The notes beneath the pieces are model-generated. The model did no database searches and had not been told where the DNA came from. It saw nothing but the letters and a program-made list of their open reading frames with translations. Of a stretch of DNA of 48,686 nucleotides, positions 43,881 to 48,686 are shown piece after piece. Made by a program: the position numbers and the translations under genes. Origin of the DNA: Leptospira paudalimensis (GTDB lineage Bacteria > Spirochaetota > Leptospiria > Leptospirales > Leptospiraceae); NCBI RefSeq assembly GCF_026151345.1, contig NZ_JAMQPR010000004.1, positions 1 to 48,686 on the forward strand. Reading direction: 5' to 3'. Every line of letters begins with the position of its first letter. The stretch's first letter is position 1.

Positions 43881-45919
43881 TCCAATTACATCGAATTTTA
43901 TTTTTTATAGTCTTCATGATTCCCATCATCATTGGGCTCACTACCTTTGCCCAAATCATCTCCTTTGGTGGAGTTGAGTTAACCGAGTACTACCAATTTA
44001 TCACCTTACTTTTTCTTTTGCCTATGTTATCTTATGGGGCAACCACTTCTCTTTTTGGATTTTTGATCTCTCTTTTGAAAGAGGGTGACCCATTACTGAA
44101 AGCAAAAAAAATCCCAGAGAAGGAATTGGATTTTGCAGGTATCGATCGTGTCCCGGTTGCCCTTGTCATGCCTGTCTATGAAGAAAACGAAGTTTCGATC
44201 TTTGCAAGGATCAAAGTGATTTATGAATCACTCGAGAAGTACCATTCCCTTCCCAAATTAGATTTTTTTATCTTAAGTGATACCAGAACTCCTGAAAAAT
44301 GGATCAAAGAAGAAGCAGCGTATCTTGAGTTATGTGAATCCACTGGGAATTATCAAAAATTCCATTACCGCAGGAGAAAGAGTAACCTTAACGGAAAGAG
44401 TGGGAACATCGCTGATTTTTGCCGTCGTTGGGGCAATCGGTATGAGCACATGATCATATTAGATGCTGATAGTTTGATGAGTGGAGAGATCATTGTCCAA
44501 CTCATCGCAATGATGGAACAAAACCCGAAGGCAGGCATTATCCAAACCAATTCCAAGTTATTCCGTGCCACCACTCTCTTCCAAAAATTAACTGAATTTT
44601 CTTCTTATCTCTTCAGTTCTTATTTCTTAAAAGGTGCTAGTTTTTGGCAGATCAATGCCAACAGTTATTGGGGCCACAATGCGATCTTACGCATCAAACC
44701 CTTTATGGAATACTGCGCTCTCCCCCACCTACCCGAATATGGTGGGCTTGGTGGAAAAATTTTAAGCCATGATACTGTCGAAGCAAGCCTTATGCGAAAG
44801 GCTGGATACGAAGTCTTGTGTGCATACGAACTCGAAGGAAGTTACGAAGAGAACCCGCCGAATATCATCGATGTTTTGAAACGAGACCAAAGATGGTGCC
44901 AAGGGAATTTACAACATTTTTGGTTTTTATTTGGAAAGAAGATTCCCTTTATCAATCGTATTCACATCTTAAATGGAATTTTGTCTTACCTCAATTCACC
45001 CATTTGGTTCTGTTATATCCTACTAAGTTTGTGGAATTATATCGAAGAAAGTAAGTTCCTAAACTACTCCATGCTTCCGGAAGAGTTTGAATACTTCAAA
45101 GCTCAGATTTATGATCCCTTGTATTTAAAACTTTTGTATCTTTCCTTACTCCTACTCTTTTTACCAAGGGTTCTCAGTTACTTAAGTTTACCGTTCAAAC
45201 AAATTTTCTTAAAGTTTCCGGCCTTCCTTTTAGAGACTTTATTTTCCATTCTCATCGCACCCATCTACATGATCTATCATAGCATTTTTGTGGTGTCCAT
45301 CTTCCTAAACAAAAAGATTTCCTGGGGTCCCCAGAATCGGGATGCAGAATCAAGTTACCCTTTCTCCTATGTGGTATCTTCCTTTTTTGGAATCACCATC
45401 CTTGGGCTCGTTTCTGCCTATATCAGTTACTCTTATTCTTTGATGTTATTTTTCTTAACGATGCCCATTTGGATTGGTTGGACTCTTTCCATCCCTCTAG
45501 TGATGTTCACAAGTCGCGAACAAAAATCCTTACAGTCGTTTTTTGATCTCTCGTATTGGAAACCCAATCGTGGGCTCACAAACAATTTAAGAGAAGAGCT
45601 CACCCGGAGTGACGAAAAACGAATGGAAGGAAAAGAAATTTTTTATGCACTTGTGCATCCCATTTTCCACAAGAGGCACAAACAATTACAAGGGAACAAA
45701 TCCTATCGGTCGAAAGTTTCGGACTCCATTGCAAATGATTTCGATACTTTACTGGGACAAGGGCCAGAACAATTGGATCGAAAAAAATTACTCAACATCC
45801 TTTCCAATCGTGAATTATTAGATTTATTTTTTCAAAAATTTTGGACCTCTGAAAAATCCAAATGGGGACAGTATTGGAAAGCGATTTGGGAAGAGATCAA
45901 CCCATCTTCTTTTCCATAA
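43877..45919 (+). CDS. opgH: Glucan glucosyltransferase OpgH/MdoH
   Basis: This 680-residue protein is a GT2-family membrane glucosyltransferase that polymerises UDP-glucose for periplasmic glucans. Two N-terminal helices precede the catalytic domain, which has MPVYEENEVSIFARI, ILDADSLMSG (the DxD motif), the acceptor region HDTVEASLMRKAGYEV and DVLKRDQRWCQGNLQHFWFL (QxxRW). Several C-terminal helices follow (about 350-560). E. coli OpgH is about 850 residues, so this one lacks the long N-terminal part. It overlaps the convergent YheT-like gene by 23 bases. Confidence 0.94.
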   Translation: MIQLHRILFFIVFMIPIIIGLTTFAQIISFGGVELTEYYQFITLLFLLPMLSYGATTSLFGFLISLLKEGDPLLKAKKIPEKELDFAGIDRVPVALVMPVYEENEVSIFARIKVIYESLEKYHSLPKLDFFILSDTRTPEKWIKEEAAYLELCESTGNYQKFHYRRRKSNLNGKSGNIADFCRRWGNRYEHMIILDADSLMSGEIIVQLIAMMEQNPKAGIIQTNSKLFRATTLFQKLTEFSSYLFSSYFLKGASFWQINANSYWGHNAILRIKPFMEYCALPHLPEYGGLGGKILSHDTVEASLMRKAGYEVLCAYELEGSYEENPPNIIDVLKRDQRWCQGNLQHFWFLFGKKIPFINRIHILNGILSYLNSPIWFCYILLSLWNYIEESKFLNYSMLPEEFEYFKAQIYDPLYLKLLYLSLLLLFLPRVLSYLSLPFKQIFLKFPAFLLETLFSILIAPIYMIYHSIFVVSIFLNKKISWGPQNRDAESSYPFSYVVSSFFGITILGLVSAYISYSYSLMLFFLTMPIWIGWTLSIPLVMFTSREQKSLQSFFDLSYWKPNRGLTNNLREELTRSDEKRMEGKEIFYALVHPIFHKRHKQLQGNKSYRSKVSDSIANDFDTLLGQGPEQLDRKKLLNILSNRELLDLFFQKFWTSEKSKWGQYWKAIWEEINPSSFP

Positions 45920-46862
45920 TCCTCCAATAGTACGAAGATCGTTTCCAGTCTTCGATAAAACCGCAGTGACCACCTTTTGCTTCAATGACCACATCAATGT
46001 AAGCTGATGATGGAATTTCAGTGAACTCTTTCCAAGGGATGACTGGATCATCCATGGATGTCAAAATGGTTGTTGGGACTTTGATGGTTTTAAAGAAAAG
46101 ATCATTCAAAGTATAAGACAAAAAATATTCATCTACCGAACGAAACTTAGAAAACTCCTTCACCATTTTTTCTGTTAAGTCCATGACTGATTGGTATTTG
46201 TCCAAATCATCAAAGGAATACAGATGAGGGAAGAGTTGGCCTTTTTTCACAAGGGATGATTTCCATGAATTTAAAAAATATTTCCGTAAGAATGGATGGT
46301 CATCCATTTTGATTGTGGCACGTTTTGGATCAAGTGCTGGGCTAAAGGCAAAACAATGTTTGAGCCCTGGGATTTTCTCATCCGCTTTTGCAGTGCTATG
46401 CCTACCTGCCATTCGAAGTACAAAATTTCCACCCAGTGAAAACCCAGCCAAATAGACTGGAAGTTTGGACTTCACTGACTTTGCAAGTGTGAGTACCGCA
46501 TCATATGTTTCTTCGAGTAAACTTCCATTGAAGATCCCTTCGTTTAAATGGTGGGTGTCTCCATGGTCTCTCAGATTCAACCGATAGACTGAATAATCTT
46601 TTGCTAAAAAATGTTTGGTGGTCCGAATGATGTAGCTGGAATGGATACTCCCTTCCCAACCATGCACCAAAATCACAATGCCTTTGGGACTTGGAACTTC
46701 ATGAATCCTTGCAAGGAGTGTGACTCCTTTTTTAGTTCTGACCGATCTCCACTCGCCTTCGAGATTTTTCCCATACGATTTGTCTGCCTTTGACTTAAAG
46801 GAAGCCATAAAGGACTGTACCATGGGACCTGAAAAAAGAGGGATTGGTTTGAATAAACTCAT
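45897..46862 (-). CDS. YheT-family alpha/beta hydrolase
   Basis: This 321-residue hydrolase has the oxyanion motif VILVHGWEGS, the nucleophile elbow LAGFSLGGN, the acidic residue in TSMDDPVIPW and the catalytic His in EAKGGHCGFIEDW, all in the order of YheT/ABHD1-3 proteins. Members of this group hydrolyse lipids or esters, but the substrate is not established. It is divergent from a small lipoprotein gene. No signal peptide is evident. Confidence 0.92.
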   Translation of the reverse strand: MSLFKPIPLFSGPMVQSFMASFKSKADKSYGKNLEGEWRSVRTKKGVTLLARIHEVPSPKGIVILVHGWEGSIHSSYIIRTTKHFLAKDYSVYRLNLRDHGDTHHLNEGIFNGSLLEETYDAVLTLAKSVKSKLPVYLAGFSLGGNFVLRMAGRHSTAKADEKIPGLKHCFAFSPALDPKRATIKMDDHPFLRKYFLNSWKSSLVKKGQLFPHLYSFDDLDKYQSVMDLTEKMVKEFSKFRSVDEYFLSYTLNDLFFKTIKVPTTILTSMDDPVIPWKEFTEIPSSAYIDVVIEAKGGHCGFIEDWKRSSYYWRIMEKKMG

Positions 46863-46944
46863 CTTGTATGCTTCCTAATCTGAAACGAAACTGTTATTTT
46901 TCAATAAATTAACAAAACCCTATCCTCATGGATGACTCTTTCCA

Positions 46945-46972
46945 TTGACAAAGACTCCTCAATGGTTACAAT
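46945..46972 (+). promoter_or_regulatory. Near-consensus sigma70 promoter, probably leaderless
   Basis: TTGACA (46945-46950) and TACAAT (46967-46972) are separated by 16 bp. The expected start of transcription, about 7 bases after the -10, falls on or beside the ATG at 46979, so the message may be leaderless. Confidence 0.72.
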
Positions 46973-46978
46973 TCCCAC

Positions 46979-47425
46979 ATGAGATACTTACCCATTCCCC
47001 TTCTCGTTTTTCTCTTCACTTGCCATACCTATACCCCTTGGAAATCCGGATGGAAACAAAAAGACGGATCCGAAGTATTCTATGCCGCAGTCTCTGCAAA
47101 AGCAAGTGAACAAGCGATCGAATCTGGTAGTTTGGCAATGCGAAGAACCACTTGCGTAAACGCAACGAACCTACTCTCTACTTCGTCTAAACTAACAAGT
47201 ATTTTGTTGGAGAATGAATCTGTAGAGCTCTCAGAAACAGAAATCAAAGACTTGGGGCGCCTGATTGCCTCACACAAAATCAAACCCAAACAGGATTCTT
47301 GCCAATCGGAAGAAGGTGGTTTTTTCCTTCCGAGCCCTGCATGGGAAAATTGCCAATGTTTATACCTCATTGAATACCCAGGTGGTAGATCCCAATTCCG
47401 CCAAGACATCACCCAAGTCAAATAA
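46979..47425 (+). CDS. Small predicted lipoprotein
   Basis: This 148-residue protein has a short lipoprotein signal (LLVFLFTCHTY). The mature part includes FYAAVSAKASEQAIESGSLAMRRTTCVNAT, which looks like the helix-plus-Cys pattern of small LPP20-type outer-membrane lipoproteins, but I cannot assign it firmly. Four further Cys are present (two in NCQCLY), so disulfides are possible. It has a strong promoter and ends 3 bases before the convergent Rep-like gene. Confidence 0.78.
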   Translation: MRYLPIPLLVFLFTCHTYTPWKSGWKQKDGSEVFYAAVSAKASEQAIESGSLAMRRTTCVNATNLLSTSSKLTSILLENESVELSETEIKDLGRLIASHKIKPKQDSCQSEEGGFFLPSPAWENCQCLYLIEYPGGRSQFRQDITQVK

Positions 47426-47428
47426 CCA

Positions 47429-48013
47429 CTACGATTTCGGGGTGGCAAGCCAACGTTCCCAATAACGTTGTTGTAACCCCGTTAGTTCTTCCGGCCCTTT
47501 CAGTTTGGCAAGGGACAACCTCGTTGACTCAGACATCGTCTCACCCATCCACCTAAGGAACTGTTTCCATTTTTCTTCACACGAAGGTTCTGATCTCTTA
47601 TGTATTTGATTTTGTTTTTGTACTGTATGATAAGAGCTCGCACTTCCAGCCAAATCTGCCTTGGATGCACTTCCTACACTCTCCCCTACTCGCCTCACAC
47701 TCTGATTCGATGGACCAAGCTTTGGAACATCCTCCGAACCTTTCTTTTCTTGGAGCACAGGTTTCAAAAATCGTTTTCTACCATCAAAGTGAGTTTGCAC
47801 AAGGAGACCTTTCGCTTTTAACTGCGAGACCAAACGTGAAATTGTATCTTGTTTCAGATGTAAAATTTTTGCAAAATACTCATTGGATGCATAACACCCA
47901 TCCTTTGCATCCAAAGATACAATCTCTGCATACAAACGAATCTGATTCGGATTTAGATCCAAATCATACATCCATTGTGCAACCCAAACTCCCGTCCTTT
48001 CTTTCCCTTTCAT
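47429..48013 (-). CDS. Winged-helix Rep-like protein 2 (paralog)
   Basis: This 194-residue protein is a full-length paralog of the one at 2366-2959. The N-terminal winged-helix domain has NPNQIRLYAEIVSLD, KQDTISRLVSQLKAKGLL and the wing THFDGRKRFLKPVL. A Ser/Lys-rich linker with YHTVQKQNQIHK and a Trp-rich C-terminal block follow. The ATG at 48013 lies after GAGAGGAAGG and matches the paralog's start; the frame extends 15 codons farther without support. The long leader carries the duplicated hairpin. It may be a second initiator, or an incompatibility or copy regulator; this is inferred. Confidence 0.65.
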   Translation of the reverse strand: MKGKERTGVWVAQWMYDLDLNPNQIRLYAEIVSLDAKDGCYASNEYFAKILHLKQDTISRLVSQLKAKGLLVQTHFDGRKRFLKPVLQEKKGSEDVPKLGPSNQSVRRVGESVGSASKADLAGSASSYHTVQKQNQIHKRSEPSCEEKWKQFLRWMGETMSESTRLSLAKLKGPEELTGLQQRYWERWLATPKS

Positions 48014-48199
48014 CCTTCCTCTCTTTTCCAACAGAGACCTTCGGTGCCCAAAAAACAAAATGTTCTTTGGATCTTTTCCGTTACGAAGAAGACAAAGCTA
48101 TCGCAACGGTAAATTCATTCGGAAGTTTTTTACAAACGTCCATGTTTGGAATTCATAGGAATCCCAGGTGATGTATGTTGCGGTATATTGTGGAAGACC

Positions 48200-48236
48200 G
48201 CATAAGAGTATGAGGACACCTCCCCTACTCTTATGC
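48200..48236 (-). promoter_or_regulatory. Long hairpin in Rep leader 2
   Basis: GCATAAGAGTA (48236-48226 on the minus strand) and TACTCTTATGC (48210-48200) form 11 perfect pairs. The stem can continue with GGGGA/TCCTC (one G-U pair, one bulged A), closing on a GGTG tetraloop. The word AGAGTAGGGGA inside it also occurs in the other leader at 2273-2283. It could mask a binding site or ribosome-like AGGGGAGG. Confidence 0.6.
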
Positions 48237-48359
48237 TTCTAATCACCAGAATGGATTTTTTTGTCAAGCCTAATGTGACATAATATCTATATGCCAAATC
48301 TCTCAAATTACAGACTCTTTGACAACGAACTTGATTTTGGATAGGGGAGGGAAGAGAGT

Positions 48360-48418
48360 CTTTCTGGACTGCTTCCACACAATCCAGAAAGTTTACATCA
48401 CCCAGTGAAAGGGTTGAG
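48360..48418 (-). ncRNA. Conserved structured element 2 upstream of Rep-like gene 2
   Basis: On the minus strand CTTTCTGGA (48391-48383) pairs with TCCAGAAAG (48368-48360) around a 14-base loop with GTGTGGAAGCA. It aligns base for base with 1903-1960 upstream of the paralogous gene: CTCAAYCC, ACTGGGT, then the stem and loop. The stems differ by three compensatory pairs. Role unknown; see the matching entry. Confidence 0.6.
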
Positions 48419-48541
48419 ATAATCTTAAAAAAGATCCAAAATAGTACAAGAATTTTTCTATCCCTAACTTTGTTTTTTCTCTTCCTTTGGGCGCATCGAA
48501 TCCTCCCATTCCAAAACTTAAATGCATTAAACGACCAGGCT

Positions 48542-48604
48542 CTTCGCTCCAATCTTTCGCATTTGCGAAAGGATTTCCGCTTCGATCCTTTGCGCAAGGC
48601 TTCC
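48542..48604 (-). ncRNA. Flavo-1-like element, diverged copy at the circle junction
   Basis: Read on the minus strand it has GGATCGAAGCGGAAATCC, the stem CTTTCGC/GCGAAAG, and GATTGGAGCGAAGAGCC. These correspond word for word to the element at 18031-18100. Its left part is duplicated at 1-45 because of the assembly overlap. It lies between Rep leader 2 and parA on the circle. The outer stem is poorly kept, so it may be decayed. Confidence 0.5.
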
Positions 48605-48686
48605 CTTCTATATCCTACATTCTAAATTGATAATCAAATCCCAAGGTACGCCGGCGTACTTTTCAAAATTTAGATCTAAAAATTTA
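48560..48686. repeat. Right copy of 127-bp terminal direct repeat
   Basis: Identical to 1-127; treat as the same DNA in a circular map. Removing it joins the Rep-like gene 2 region to parA with 615 bp between the leader start region (48420 onward to base 170, counted once: 48421-48559 plus 1-170 gives 309 bp) and no gene in it. Confidence 0.93.

Larger units (their letters stand above)
48014..48420 (-). promoter_or_regulatory. Leader of Rep-like gene 2 with strong hairpins
   Basis: No convincing gene was found here; a 155-codon minus-strand frame at 48130-48597 crosses all the structured elements and has no family features. On the minus strand, in order, are the conserved element (48418-48360), AGACTCT/AGAGTCT arms (48361-48355/48318-48312), a TTGACA (48270-48265) and the long hairpin at 48236-48200. 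Confidence 0.5.

Noticed and set aside
48130..48597. 155-codon minus-strand open frame near the right end
   Set aside because: It spans both hairpins, the Rep leader and the Flavo-1-like element, has no family motif or ribosome site and runs into the terminal repeat. It is most likely chance.
1..48686. CRISPR array, tRNA, rRNA or phage structural genes
   Set aside because: No regularly spaced repeats, no tRNA cloverleaf and no rRNA-like or virion-protein sequence were seen. The Rep/Par module alone is not enough to call a plasmid-phage.

Overview
The window looks like one complete circular replicon of a saprophytic, low-GC spirochaete, most likely Leptospira. Its first and last 127 bases are identical (1-127 = 48560-48686), so the real circle is probably 48,559 bp. 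This is inferred from the sequence and from the gene set: a plasmid partition module, recC-recB-recD, opgG-opgH, MASE3/7TMR-DISM signalling proteins and many lipoproteins. From memory, the L. biflexa replicon p74 also carries recBCD. This could be a p74-like, chromid-type element, but I cannot run the comparison.

Layout. The maintenance module spans the junction. It holds a winged-helix Rep-like gene (47429-48013, minus) with a long structured leader (48014-48420), a Flavo-1-like element at the join, parA-parB with a GTACGCCGGCGTAC palindrome on each side of parA, a second structured leader, a paralogous Rep-like gene (2366-2959) and a coupled small gene. Both Rep-like genes are preceded by the same hairpin, with a conserved loop and compensatory stem changes. 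Next come regulators and metabolic genes (3.2-5.5 kb: two TetR proteins, hotdog thioesterase, PpnP, YegP-like), then a SpoIIE phosphatase and a MASE3 histidine kinase (5.7-9.2 kb). The recC-recB-recD operon (9.2-17.9 kb, minus) has its own terminator and a Flavo-1-like element upstream. A secreted S15-type hydrolase faces a membrane AraC regulator across a pair of 23-bp direct repeats (18.2-21.2 kb).

The region 21.4-24.7 kb is accessory and decaying: an ArdC-type antirestriction protein, a transglutaminase lipoprotein broken by an in-frame TAG, and an IS481-type transposase remnant. It is followed by a HEAT-like protein, an M43-like metalloprotease, a DUF167 protein, an ABC/FtsX/HlyD export operon and a PAS histidine kinase. 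A TetR gene and a dihydrofolate-reductase-family gene diverge from a 29-bp gap filled by a perfect 19-bp palindrome. Two toxin-antitoxin pairs follow (34.1-35.7 kb), bounded by GTTATG(T/C)GCAAAGACG and GCATAAC motifs that resemble integron cassettes without an integrase.

The last third has a SpoU methyltransferase and a four-gene minus-strand operon: two paralogous Gly/Ala-rich lipoproteins of unknown function, a response regulator-GGDEF and SrkA. Divergent from it is opgG-(small membrane protein)-opgH for periplasmic glucans, then a YheT-like hydrolase and a small lipoprotein with an almost ideal promoter. No rRNA, tRNA or CRISPR array was seen. The best candidates for undescribed biology are the duplicated Rep leader RNA/origin element, the twin-lipoprotein operon and the integrase-less cassette array.
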